A stretch of DNA of 64,000 nucleotides, taken from contig SCFE01000001.1 of NCBI GenBank assembly GCA_004352715.1, positions 1,032,482 to 1,096,481 of the forward strand, read 5' to 3'. Under the pieces are notes generated by a model. It had not been told where the DNA came from, did no database searches, and worked only from the letters and a program-made list of their open reading frames with translations. Made by a program: the position numbers and the translations under genes. The first letter of the stretch is position 1. Each line of letters begins with the position of its first letter. Positions 35,038 to 44,663 of the stretch are shown piece by piece. The DNA is from Hofstenia miamia. Taxonomy: Eukaryota > Xenacoelomorpha > Acoela.

Positions 35038-36978
35038 TTAATCAACTTCTTCAATCGTGGGACCAGATGCCCCAGACGTAGGTGGAGCACCATGACCACC
35101 AGGCATACCGCCGGGCATTCCACCAGGCATACCTCCTGCGCCTTGATAGAGCTTTGTCATGATTGGATTGAAAACCTTTTCCAATTCTTTTTGTTGATAT
35201 TCAAATTCCTCCTTTTCAGCAGACTGATTGGCATCTAACCATTCTATAGCACCCTTGCATTTTTCTTCAATGATTTTCTTATCAGCATCATCAATTTTAT
35301 CTTTCATTTGAGGATCGTCAGGAATACCTTTCATATTGTAAACATAACTTTCAAAAGCATTTTTACTTTGAATACGATCCCGCATTTTTTCATCTTCAGC
35401 TTTGAATTTCTCAGCTTCGTTTACCATACGCTCAACATCCTCCTTGCTGAGGCGACCTCTATCATTAGTGATCGTAATCTTGTTTTCCTTTCCAGTACCC
35501 TTTTCAACAGCAGATACATTTAGAATTCCATTAGCATCTATGTCATAAGTAACACAAATTTGAGGTACTCCTCGTGGAGCAGGGGGTATTCCAGTAAGTT
35601 CAAACTTTCCTAACAGGTTGTTATCTTTCGTCATTGATCTTTCGCCTTCAAATACTTGAATCAAAACACCAGGTTGGTTATCGCTATAAGTAGTAAAGGT
35701 TTCTTCTTTTTTACATGGAATTGTGCTATTGCGTTTGATTAATGTAGTGAAAACACCTCCAGCTGTTTCTAAACCAAGCGAGAGTGGCGTGACATCCAGA
35801 AGCAACAAATCTTGAACAGCTTCATCGTTAACTCCAGTCAAAATAGCAGCTTGTACCGCGGCACCATACGCAACAGCTTCATCTGGATTGATACTTTTAT
35901 TCAATTCTTTCCCATTGAAGAAGTCAGATAACAAATTTTGTATTTTTGGAATACGTGTAGAACCTCCAACAAGAACGATTTCATGAATTTCGCCTTTACT
36001 AAATCCAGCATCTCGTAATGCCTTTTCAACAGGTGCTAAAGTTGATCTAAACAAATCGTTATTAATTTCATCGAAACGAGCTCGAGTTAGACTTGTGTAG
36101 AAATCAATGCCTTCAAACAAAGAATCGATTTCAATAGAAGCTTGCGCACTTGATGACAAAGTTCTTTTGGCTCTTTCACAGGCGGTTCTGAGTCGGCGCA
36201 ACGATCGTTTGTTTGATGTCAAGTCTTTCTTATGTTTGCGTTTGAATTCGGTAACAAAATGATTTACCATTCGGTTATCAAAGTCCTCACCACCCAAATG
36301 CGTGTCACCGGCAGTTGATTTAACTTCGAATATGCCATCATCAATAACAAGAACAGAAACATCAAATGTGCCACCACCCAAATCAAAAATTAAGACATTC
36401 TTCTCAGCGCCTCCTTTTTTGTCCAACCCGTAGGCAATTGCAGCTGCCGTCGGTTCATTAATGATACGCAAAACGTTAAGGCCAGCAATTAAACCAGCAT
36501 CTTTTGTTGCTTGACGTTGACTGTCATTAAAATAAGCTGGAACAGTGATAACAGCATCTGTTATAGTTTTACCCAAAAACGCTTCAGCGGTTTCCTTCAT
36601 CTTAGTTAACACCATTGACGAAATTTCTTCAGCTGAAAAAACTTTCGTTTCATTTTTATACTCCACTTGCACTTTTGGGCGATCACCAGCGTCTATAACT
36701 TTAAATGACCAATGCTTCATATCACTTTGCACAGTTAGGTCATTAAATTTCCTTCCAATTAAACGTTTAGCATCGAAAATAGTATTATTAGGATTCACAG
36801 CTACTTGGTTTTTAGCAGCATCTCCAATTAATCGCTCAGTGTCAGTAAAAGCAACATAACTTGGAGTAGTTCTATTACCTTGATCATTAGCGATAATTTC
36901 AACTTTTCCATGTTGAAAAACACCAACACAAGAATATGTTGTACCAAGATCAATTCCAATTGCCTGAGACTTTGCCAT
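35038..36978 (-). CDS. Hsp70: Cytosolic heat-shock protein 70, intact and intronless
   Basis: This single uninterrupted frame of 646 residues matches the usual cytosolic Hsp70 length. It is an ATP-dependent chaperone for unfolded client proteins in cytosol and nucleus. The nucleotide-binding domain carries IDLGTTYS (residues 9-16), [14 protein letters not shown] (about 197-210) and [14 protein letters not shown] (about 335-348). The interdomain linker is DLLLLDV. The substrate-binding domain follows, then a lid, then a GGMP repeat tail. It ends PTIEEVD, the cytosolic co-chaperone (TPR) docking signature, and there is no signal peptide or ER retention motif. The start is the only ATG preceding the conserved N terminus ([10 protein letters not shown]). 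Lack of introns, a TATA box about 75 bp upstream and a perfect heat-shock element about 360 bp upstream suggest a stress-inducible gene. I see no sign of decay, in contrast to its transposon neighbours. Confidence 0.98.
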   Translation of the reverse strand: MAKSQAIGIDLGTTYSCVGVFQHGKVEIIANDQGNRTTPSYVAFTDTERLIGDAAKNQVAVNPNNTIFDAKRLIGRKFNDLTVQSDMKHWSFKVIDAGDRPKVQVEYKNETKVFSAEEISSMVLTKMKETAEAFLGKTITDAVITVPAYFNDSQRQATKDAGLIAGLNVLRIINEPTAAAIAYGLDKKGGAEKNVLIFDLGGGTFDVSVLVIDDGIFEVKSTAGDTHLGGEDFDNRMVNHFVTEFKRKHKKDLTSNKRSLRRLRTACERAKRTLSSSAQASIEIDSLFEGIDFYTSLTRARFDEINNDLFRSTLAPVEKALRDAGFSKGEIHEIVLVGGSTRIPKIQNLLSDFFNGKELNKSINPDEAVAYGAAVQAAILTGVNDEAVQDLLLLDVTPLSLGLETAGGVFTTLIKRNSTIPCKKEETFTTYSDNQPGVLIQVFEGERSMTKDNNLLGKFELTGIPPAPRGVPQICVTYDIDANGILNVSAVEKGTGKENKITITNDRGRLSKEDVERMVNEAEKFKAEDEKMRDRIQSKNAFESYVYNMKGIPDDPQMKDKIDDADKKIIEEKCKGAIEWLDANQSAEKEEFEYQQKELEKVFNPIMTKLYQGAGGMPGGMPGGMPGGHGAPPTSGASGPTIEEVD

Positions 36979-37047
36979 TTTACGAATACTAAATGATTAG
37001 CTACAAAAGAATGCTTAGTTTAAACTGCGCAGCAAGTTAAAAGGAAG

Positions 37048-37057
37048 CTTATATATA
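37048..37057 (-). promoter_or_regulatory. TATA box of Hsp70
   Basis: On the minus strand TATATATAAG lies about 70-80 bases before the Hsp70 ATG. A start site about 30 bp downstream would leave a 5' UTR of roughly 40-50 bases. The next 300 bp upstream are AT-rich. Confidence 0.65.
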
Positions 37058-37334
37058 ATTGTATGTACTTGATAAGTAACTATGGCAAACAGCAAAACAA
37101 ACAGAATAACATGTTTGTTTTCGGCATGCTAGATGAAAGAAAATTGCTAAATAATGAGAATTATCGTCAAAATTGCATAAAACTATTAGGTTTAGCTATT
37201 TCAAAATTTTCTTTCACTATACATTATTGATATGCTATGTAATGACATCTTTTGTATAATCGAAATAGCATCATGCTTAAAGTTGTCATGTTATTATTTA
37301 ATACTCAGTAAATTTTCAACTACCAAAAGAACAA

Positions 37335-37349
37335 GTTCTAGAATGTTCT
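37335..37349 (-). promoter_or_regulatory. Perfect three-unit heat-shock element
   Basis: TTC (37336-37338), GAA (37341-37343) and TTC (37346-37348) are each separated by two bases, giving the canonical alternating 5-bp units bound by trimeric HSF. It lies about 360 bp upstream of the Hsp70 start and about 280 bp from the TATA box, a little distal for an inducible promoter. Confidence 0.7.
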
Positions 37350-37359
37350 ATGTTGTTTA

Positions 37360-38225
37360 AATAATTACAATTTAAAAATATTGCTATAAAATTATTTTTA
37401 AATAATTTATTGTTTGAAATGAATATATTTTTCAAAATAAATTTCTAATCATCCATGTGCTTTTGTGTAACTTGTACTGTTTGGCCAATTTTATTTGTAT
37501 TAATGCGTTCGAGTTTTAGTATTTATATTTCGAGTTTGAGAATGTTTGGAAAAAAATTCCGAGTTCTTAGGCTAATGATATTTATTTTACTATAATTTCG
37601 ATTAGAGTTTTTAGACTAAAAACCATTTAAATTTATTTGCAATTATAAAGAAACTGAAGTTTTTAATTATTAATTTTTTATTGTTTCTAAAATTCGGAGT
37701 AATTGAATACCCTGTTTGGATTTGGACTGAATTACTTCAAGAACCAGTCAAGGATGCCTCATATCGGTTAGTACATTTAGAAAATTATTTCAATCGCTTC
37801 AAAATGTATGTCGAACACATTCATTCGAATATCATATTTCTAGTATGATTTTGCGAAACAATTATTTGAGTAAAAACCTATATTATCTTAGTAGGAAAAT
37901 AGCCAGATAACGTCGTTCAAATGTTGCATTGATTTGATTATCGTATAAGGGCAGGCGCGGACGAATCTCAAGCCGGGTTCTAGGTTAGACGTCAAGTGCG
38001 GCCCTTGCAACTTAAAGGTGCTGTTTTTTCATTATTCACATTTATCCACAGAATTCCTAGACTCCTAACAAAATCTTGTCAATTCTAATACAAAGGAAAA
38101 AAACTATTTGTTTGTATAGTATTATCTACAAATCTAAAAATGTTACTAACACAATATGGCGAAGGTATAGAATAGGGTGCACGCGGACAAAATAGAGTAG
38201 AATAGAATGTATTTTTCTGAGGTGT
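37360..38225. other. AT-rich intergenic stretch
   Basis: No recognised gene. A small GC-richer patch lies at about 37950-38010 (GCAGGCGCGGACG, AAGTGCGGCCC), with no clear identity. Confidence 0.4.
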
Positions 38226-38227
38226 TG

Positions 38228-38360
38228 TGTTGTGTCTACAGCTCGATATTCAAATACAAGCAAAATTTGAACTATCGTAAGCTATTTTTAATTGACAAGT
38301 AATTCAATTTAAATTTTCTGAATTTGCCTTATATTTGAATATCGAGCTGCAGTTACAACC
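38228..38360. repeat. Short foldback (hairpin) repeat
   Basis: The left arm, around 38229-38262 with core CAGCTCGATATTCAAATA, is matched in inverse by TATTTGAATATCGAGCTG near 38332-38350. The outer sequence GGTTGT also pairs. The arms of roughly 33 bp have a few mismatches around a spacer of about 65 bp. It is probably a tiny MITE; no target duplication could be assigned. Confidence 0.7.
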
Positions 38361-38419
38361 CATTTTTCTGATGCGTAAAAGTAAATAGAATACAAATAAA
38401 TATTATCACTTCATCAGAG

Positions 38420-39040
38420 GGATCCTCCTATAGGCAATAAGCCCTTACATGGAGTACCTATTTAAGCAAGCTTAAAAAATCAGATCTGATAAATTTTCGT
38501 TTGTGACAACAAAACTTAGGTTTTTTAAAGAATTATGTCCCGTTTCATTAAGTAGTTTACTATCTTTGTACCTCTTAATCTAAGAGAATTCTTCTGATTG
38601 TTATTTTCCATTTTAACGTAGGTAGAAGCCTTTTTGTGAATTCCTTGTTTGAAAACCTGATTCAATCCTTTGATAGATTATTTAACAAAAAAGTTGGTGT
38701 TTCCCACCTCATAGCTATCAAACTGAATTTGATGAGTTCAAAACAATAGAGCCCATAAACGGATAGTATTTTACTTTCATCAAAAAGTTTACGAGAAGGA
38801 TAAATAATTCGGAGGAATTTCTTTTGGATTTCATGAATAGGTTCCAAATTTATTTTTAATGTACGTCCATAAATTAGTAATGTAGCATGTTATAATATTT
38901 ACGAAGAACGTTTTTTTGAAATAATCGATTTTAGCGTTTTTTAAAGTATAAATGTGTTTGCACAGTTTTCCTTTAATATAGCTTACATGCTCCTGAAAAT
39001 TAAGCCGCTTGTCTATAATAACTTTTATTAGTTTGTTTAT
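38420..39040 (-). pseudogene. LINE C-terminal relic
   Basis: On the minus strand, about 39030-38930 reads IIDKRLNFQEHVSYIKGKL. The frame 38847-38662 reads MEPIHEIQKKFLRIIYPSRK then ESKILSVYGLYCFELIKFS. These are the post-catalytic thumb and C-terminal blocks of CR1/Rex-like LINE proteins (I-x-x-x-L-x-F-x-x-H, then P-I-x-x-I-QKKxxRII, then K-ILxxxxLY). Frames shift and stops occur between blocks. The catalytic domain is absent. Confidence 0.65.
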
Positions 39041-39757
39041 CTATTGTTAAATCACCCACAATATAGGGTAAAAATCTATGAGAAATGCAATAATATACGT
39101 AAAAAGTTTAAAAGATAATAGACCGATAACTTTGCATAATTTTCCAAATTCTTAGCACGTGGTATACATTTAACGACAATAGCATAGAAAACAAATTACA
39201 AGATCTAAAATTTTATTCATGCAAATCTGTGCACTTCTAATGTAAATCAGGCCCATCTTACTTGAGATTGTTAAATAAATTGAAACTTTCATACTCTGCA
39301 AGCGCTTTGCATTTTCAGAGAGTTTGTTTATTACTTCATTTTGTTACTACAATGGTCCTGCCGATGTGCAACTATTACTGAAAATTCAAATAAATTTTCT
39401 CAGTGTTATATGCATTAAGTATAACTTATAGAATTATATATTTTCATACTTGTATATGGCCTTTTATAAATGGAAGCATGTTGTGCAAGAACCCATTCAG
39501 TGCAACTTCAATTAAAACGAGAAATCACTTTTAGTTTACTTTTGTATATTTGCTTATGTAGTGTCAGTTAACTGATTCTTCACTTAACAGCATTTAGTTC
39601 CTCTTCACATAATTCTAAAGGAATCGTTTGGCAATTTTGTCAATTTAGAGCTTATTCAATTATGTTTTACTCAAAATATTTCGTTTGACATTTAAATCTG
39701 TTTTTTTGTTGTTTTGTAATTAACATTTTTCACGAAGAGGTGCAATAGCCTAAGGAG

Positions 39758-39758
<1 letters not shown>
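39041..39758. other. AT-rich stretch without recognised features
   Basis: I saw no gene, repeat or RNA in it. Confidence 0.4.
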
Positions 39759-39792
<34 letters not shown>

Positions 39793-39925
39793 NNNNNNNN
39801 NNNNNNNNNNNNNNNNNNNNNNNNNNNNNNNNNNNNNNNNNNNNNNNNNNNNNNNNNNNNNNNNNNNNNNNNNNNNNNNNNNNNNNNNNNNNNNNNNNNN
39901 NNNNNNNNNNNNNTATATATATATA
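39759..39925. repeat. TA microsatellite containing a 121-N gap
   Basis: TA repeats occupy 39759-39791 and resume at 39914. The n run at 39793-39913 lies between them, so the gap is most likely an unresolved TA array. Frames crossing it are not genes. Confidence 0.9.
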
Positions 39926-40011
39926 AGTAGCGTTTAATTGCAACATTGTTTTCATTTTCAAGCATTTGCAGAAATATTCCCGAACATTTTCATTTGATGA
40001 TTCAGACTTTA

Positions 40012-40060
40012 AAATATATTTAACACCCGAACTATGTTATGGGGTCAAATTTGACCCCAG
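40012..40060. repeat. Possible piggyBac-like terminal fragment
   Basis: TTTAACACCCGAACTATG is followed by the perfect palindrome GGGGTCAAATTTGACCCC. The same architecture (TTAAC-start plus GGGTCAAA/TTTGACCC palindrome) is seen in the MITE at 22443-22625. No matching right end was found; the LINE that begins about 100 bp later may have replaced it. Confidence 0.4.
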
Positions 40061-40159
40061 AATAAAGAATTCGGCTTTTGTAGTGTCATTTCAAGAATGG
40101 GAAAGTATTGTCAACTTGTATCCAATTCACAATTTTTTCTGCTATCAATTGAGGTTGTC

Positions 40160-41552
40160 CATAGCATTATTTCTTTCTCAGACAACGAATTGCAATTTGG
40201 ATCCTTTTCCTTCATATTTTTCCAATAATGAACATATACACACTGCTCTGCTACATATTATCACTTTTGTCAATAGCTCACTTTGCTCTGGTTATTTTTC
40301 ACAATGTTGTAAAACTGCCCACTTCTGAAGAAGTCAAATCTTTACACAAATAATCGAAATAACTATCGTCTTGTATCAAATACCTATTTTCTCTCAAAAG
40401 TCATTGAACGGGCTTTTGCTTTACAGTTAATTATTTGGATTCTTCCAAAATTTCAATCTGGCTTTAGAACGAAGTACTCAACAGAAAAGGCATTCTTACG
40501 CGTTAAAAATTACTTATTGAGAGGTTTGCACACGGATAAATTCGGTCTTATGATTCTAATTGATCAGAGCGCTGCATTTGATTTTGTGAATCATGATCTA
40601 TTATTTATGATTATTCGCCGTATTGGTATTTCAACGAATGTTCTAATGTGGTTGAAATCCTATGTATAGAATCGTTTTAAATTGGTCAATATCAGTACAA
40701 ATAATTCTACTTGTAGTGATATGTTATCTGACGTCCCTCAAGGAACCGTTTTGGGCCTTTGCTTTTTATTTATAATTCTTCTATCAGTTATTTTCTAATG
40801 TAACTACTATGATCATGATCTCTATGCGGACGATACCCAGATTTATATGATGTTTAAGAAAAGTGATACTCAATATCATCTCAATTATTTTGAATCTATC
40901 ATTGAGAAAATTGCAAACTTTTTAACAGTAATTTTTCAACGGCTTAATAAATCAAAGACTAAAATTATGTTTATTGGTACTCGGTCAACTGAAGCTGCCT
41001 CTCCAATTAATCTTGAGAAATCATTAAATATTCTAGGATGTTTGTTCGAACCAGATCTATCAATGAAGTTTCAAATTATTATTAGAACTTTTAACTATTA
41101 TATCCGTTCAATTTCAAAGATTCGTAAATTTCTGGCAATTACTCTAGCGAAAATGCTAATACAATAACTGGTTATTGGAAGAATGGATTATGCAAATTCT
41201 TTACTTTTAGATATTCTAGATTACCAAATCAAGAAACTAAAAATTGTCCAAAATTGCTGCACGCGGCTCATTTTCTGTTTAGTCTTTAATGACCACATTC
41301 CCTGCTATCATTAAACTGCACTGGCTCAGAATCAAATTTAGAATTATTTTTAAAGTATGACTCAATTTCTGGAAGGCCTTTAGAAATTTGGCTCCATGTT
41401 ATTTACAGGATATATTATCTCTAGTCATCACTGACTCTCATACTATACCAATATCCAATCGAAATGCGGAAAACGTTGCCACTTTTAAAAAAGAGCTTAA
41501 AGACTATCTCTTCATTGACCAACTTGACACAAAACAAAAAATAAATAAATAA
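40160..41552 (+). pseudogene. CR1/Rex-like LINE pseudogene, RT to 3' tail
   Basis: Blocks in order: CNLDPFPSYFSNN (near 40195), SGFRTKYSTEKAF (near 40457), LMILIDQSAAFDFVNHDLL (about 40550-40600, the FxDxSAAFDxVNH box), DVPQGTVLGLCFLFIILL (near 40735), then DLYADDTQIYM with an intact YADD box (about 40820-40853), then LNKSKTKIMFIGT and LNILGCLF. The 3' part decays in frame. It ends in an AAATAAATAAAT tail (41540-41552), a typical short-repeat LINE terminus. Frameshifts and stops inactivate it, but this is the best preserved catalytic core of the LINEs here. Confidence 0.85.
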
Positions 41553-41639
41553 ATTAGATCCATATTAAAGTTGGCTAAAATCGGACTAAATTAAATGTAA
41601 AATATATAGATTTACAAGCTTCTTTAGTGTACGACGTTA

Positions 41640-42215
41640 CATGTTTATTTAATGTTCTCGAATGATGTTCATAATATGATCTATTATTTTGTCAATTGGA
41701 ATGTTCGTGAATAATGAGGTGACGTCATAGCTTACTAGATGAATGTCTTTATTAAATAGTTTCTTCGATCAATTAAGTTTTTTTATAAAATCAGTTGTAT
41801 TTTTTATTATATGAAAGATTTTAATAATTTATGTAAAAAGTTATGCATATGATAACAATAGGTCTATATGATGGTTTTGTCAAATTTTTGTTGATTTTAG
41901 CTATACATACATTCTTGCAGGTGCCCAACTAATGCTTTTCATATCTCTATGCATCTCTCAGATATACAAGCGTAAGAGTTTTTGTAAAAAATTTCTTCTT
42001 CTCGAATGAAGATATTTTTTGCATGTTTTTGTTGTTTAACTTGTTTTTTAAACTTATTTCATCAGTCGACATATTGTTCAGTCCATTTAGGTATTCTCTA
42101 CGATCTTATGCTATAATAACAGTTATCTGCTTCGTAAATGGATTGATCTGTACTTAGTTTCTTTAGAGCATTTAATAATTGTTCAACTTTATCAGGTACA
42201 TGGATTTTATTCTTG
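41640..42215 (-). pseudogene. Penelope-like element reverse transcriptase relic
   Basis: The minus strand from about 41760 reads DIHLVSYDVTSLFTNIPIDK then IIDHIMNIIREH. LVS(F/Y)DVTSLFTNVP is the catalytic motif A block characteristic of Penelope-like reverse transcriptases. Upstream on the same strand, CIAKINKNLTKPSYRPIVII (near 41900) resembles the preceding K-IHK...P-x-RPIV block. KVEQLLNALKKLS (near 42190) may be earlier in the protein. Frames shift repeatedly. No GIY-YIG domain or terminal repeats were seen. Confidence 0.65.
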
Positions 42216-42784
42216 TAGTACAGGGTGTCCTACAGCGAACCCCCCTCCTCAAAGAAAATCTGCTAAGAGTTATTGCATAACATGGCATATATCTATGGCT
42301 GTTTAAATATTTGAAATGATTCTTAACGTTTCGCTATTAACAGAATGCTAACAATTTTCAAAATCTGTTGGCCATTGATAATTTTGATCAAACATTTAAA
42401 TTAAGACAAAATAGAGCGAAATTGATTTCCTTCAACATGATTTGATGTAAAATATAACAATACATTTTATTCGGCCAACCATGGGTTGTAACTGTCTAAA
42501 ACTGGAATAGTAAGGCTTGAGAATACAAGTCAAGTGAATTCATCGTATGTTATTTTATATTTATATTTACAAGCGCATGATGATTTATTGTGTCCTCAAA
42601 ACCTCTAATCAAGAAGTCTTGTTCTGACCAATCTGTTCTTTCCCACGAGGCATTGCCTATTTGAAGAGTACGCATTAAACGCAATCGATTATGCACATCA
42701 CTCATCGAATAGTTATTTAGTTCAATCAATGATATATTTTGTACTCTTATTTGTGTAAGTTGTATATATGTATATGTATACATA

Positions 42785-44328
42785 CAGTACTGGAAATATG
42801 TAGTCGACCACCTTACTATTTTGAATATATAATGAACATTCATTGGATAGAGGGTGCCTAAGTTTATAAATGAGTGTTACTTTCATTAAAAAAGGAAAAT
42901 TTGTAGAATATGTAGAAATATGTAGAATAACAATTGGCTATTGCTTTTTAATCAAAATTAGAAAACTTGTATTGGAAAAATGTATTCGGCCACTTGAAAA
43001 AATTTTAACAAATGAGCAAATCCGAAAAAAAGTTAATTGAAAATAGGATACATAAATTAATAATTGATGCAATACAAGCACTTAGCAACAAAATTGTCAC
43101 TTCTAATATTTTGTAGGGTGTCCCTTTGAGCGAATAACAGCTTCAAGGCGATCAGGGATTGAAGCAAAAAGTCTTTCAATAAAGCTGTTGGAAATTGCAT
43201 AAAATTATTTATTGTGTTCCACAGCGCGTCTTCAGTGTGAAGGGTATGCTGTCCAATCCGATTTTGACCTCTTTCCACATATTTTCGATAAGGTCTGCAG
43301 AATGAACAGGCCAGTCAGCAAGGATAGCAATCCCATTATTGTGGAAGAGGTTTTTCATTTCTTTTGAGGTATGACATGGAGCACCATCCTGCTGATATAT
43401 TGAATCACTCAGAAGGAGTAACAAGAGTTCCTTTTCGGGAATCCGAGCATATTGAGAGCTTCGAAAAGTACCAGTGATGTGAAATTTTGCGAAGGCCACA
43501 TTTCCATATTGCACCCCATACCATTACAGACTTCCCACCATAATTCATGGTCCCCGAGTTATTTGAGGGAAGAATCTGAACTTCTGCCCAGTTGGTCTCT
43601 TTATCAACATTCTTTTCGATGAGTATAGCTCAAATCTTGACTCATCTGAAAATATATTGTCTCACTTAACTTGGTCCACCTCGGCCAGCGTAATCTTTGC
43701 TCTGAGATTAAGAATGGCTTTCTGGGTTCTACGAAAGTCCCAATTAAGTACTTCTTCAGGAAGTTTCACACAGTTCTTGCCGTCACGGGGTGACCATCAG
43801 CCCATTCCTTGCGAAATTCCTCTGAAGTCTTCTTGAGATTTTGCTTTGAAAGGCACATAGGAGGTGATTGGGAGGCTGTGGAGGTCTTCCCGACGTTGGC
43901 TTGGGGGCAATAATGTTTTCAGAAGTGAGACTTATGATGATATCCCCGACAGTATTTCGAGGTCGTTCTACAGATTGGGCTATATTACGTTGACTCATAT
44001 CTTCCAAATGTTAGGAGATAATAAACTCGCGGATGGGAAGAGGTAAGTAACTAGGCATCATATATGGCGAAGAACGACTTATTAGACATTTTCAATGTAA
44101 ATAGACTGAAAAAAGCTCAACCAATGAGATTTTTTTGATTTGGCTTAGCTAACTAAAAGTATTGTAGCATTTCTACTTGAGATTTATACTAAACAATGAC
44201 AATGTTGTCTCAATATTGATGAATTCCTCTTTCTGCAACACCAAATCTAATTAAAAAATACTTATGACATTCTTTCCTAGAGATATTTATGAAAAATCAT
44301 GGGTGGCCGAATTCTTTTTTCCAGTACT
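42785..44328 (-). mobile_element. Tc1-like transposon, decayed, with TA target site
   Basis: The left end CAGTACTGGAAATATGTAGT (42785 on, preceded by TA) and the right end (…AATTCTTTTTTCCAGTACT at 44328) are inverted repeats. They share a GTCGACCACC/GGTGGCCGAAT inner block. A further copy of the inner motif, TTGGAAAAATGTATTCGGCC, lies at about 42973-42992, suggesting an IR/DR-type double repeat at this end. A broken transposase is encoded on the minus strand. The right end abuts a TA microsatellite and a 15-N gap. Confidence 0.8.
43060..44010 (-). pseudogene. Tc1-like transposase pseudogene
   Basis: The minus strand from 44007 reads MEDMSQRNIAQSVERPRNTV and KPTSGRPPQP, the paired-type helix-turn-helix DNA-binding domain. 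After frameshifts, about 43540-43510 reads SVMVWGAIWKCG. The frame 43514-43209 contains YQQDGAPCHTSKEM with a catalytic Asp, then ILADWPVHSADLIENMWKEV, where the usual WPAxSPDLNPIENLW third motif has lost several residues. The C terminus follows to about 43060. At least two frameshifts separate the parts, so no full protein can be made. Confidence 0.85.
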
Positions 44329-44440
44329 ATATATATATANNNNNNNNNNNNNNNAAATCTAATTAAAAAATACTTATGACATTCTTTCCTAGAGATATTT
44401 ATGAAAAATCATGGGTGGCCGAATTCTTTTTTCCAGTACT
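44243..44440. repeat. 86-bp direct duplication across a 15-N gap
   Basis: 44243-44328 and 44355-44440 are the same sequence (the right end of the Tc1-like element). They are separated by 11 bp of TA repeat and 15 n (44340-44354). The second copy ends CCAGTACTGG before TA repeats, the first CCAGTACT. This is probably an assembly overlap. Confidence 0.9.
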
Positions 44441-44442
<2 letters not shown>

Positions 44443-44480
<38 letters not shown>

Positions 44481-44484
44481 TATA
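44443..44484. repeat. TA microsatellite
   Basis: A long AT dinucleotide run with one phase slip, next to the Tc1-like right end and about 180 bp before the first LPCAT-like coding exon. Confidence 0.9.
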
Positions 44485-44663
44485 CGTGTATTTTAAATTG
44501 GTAGTATTGGACCAAAATTGGCATTGATAGTCGTTACGTTTTTCAATTTAGCCTAATTCGCACCTTTAATAAATATGCAATTTTGCAATATTGTTATATC
44601 TGTTAGTTAGATTCTATAATATATTATTTTTAATCATTTTTCTACCGTTTTAGCAAAATTGAT

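Noticed and set aside
39750-39965. Tyr-Ile repeat proteins
   Set aside because: Translations of a TA microsatellite and a 121-N gap.
42218-42320. Left end of the mariner-like element because of TACAGGGTGTCC
   Set aside because: The motif resembles the inverse of the end near 18680, but one short match without a transposase or partner end is not enough to call an element.
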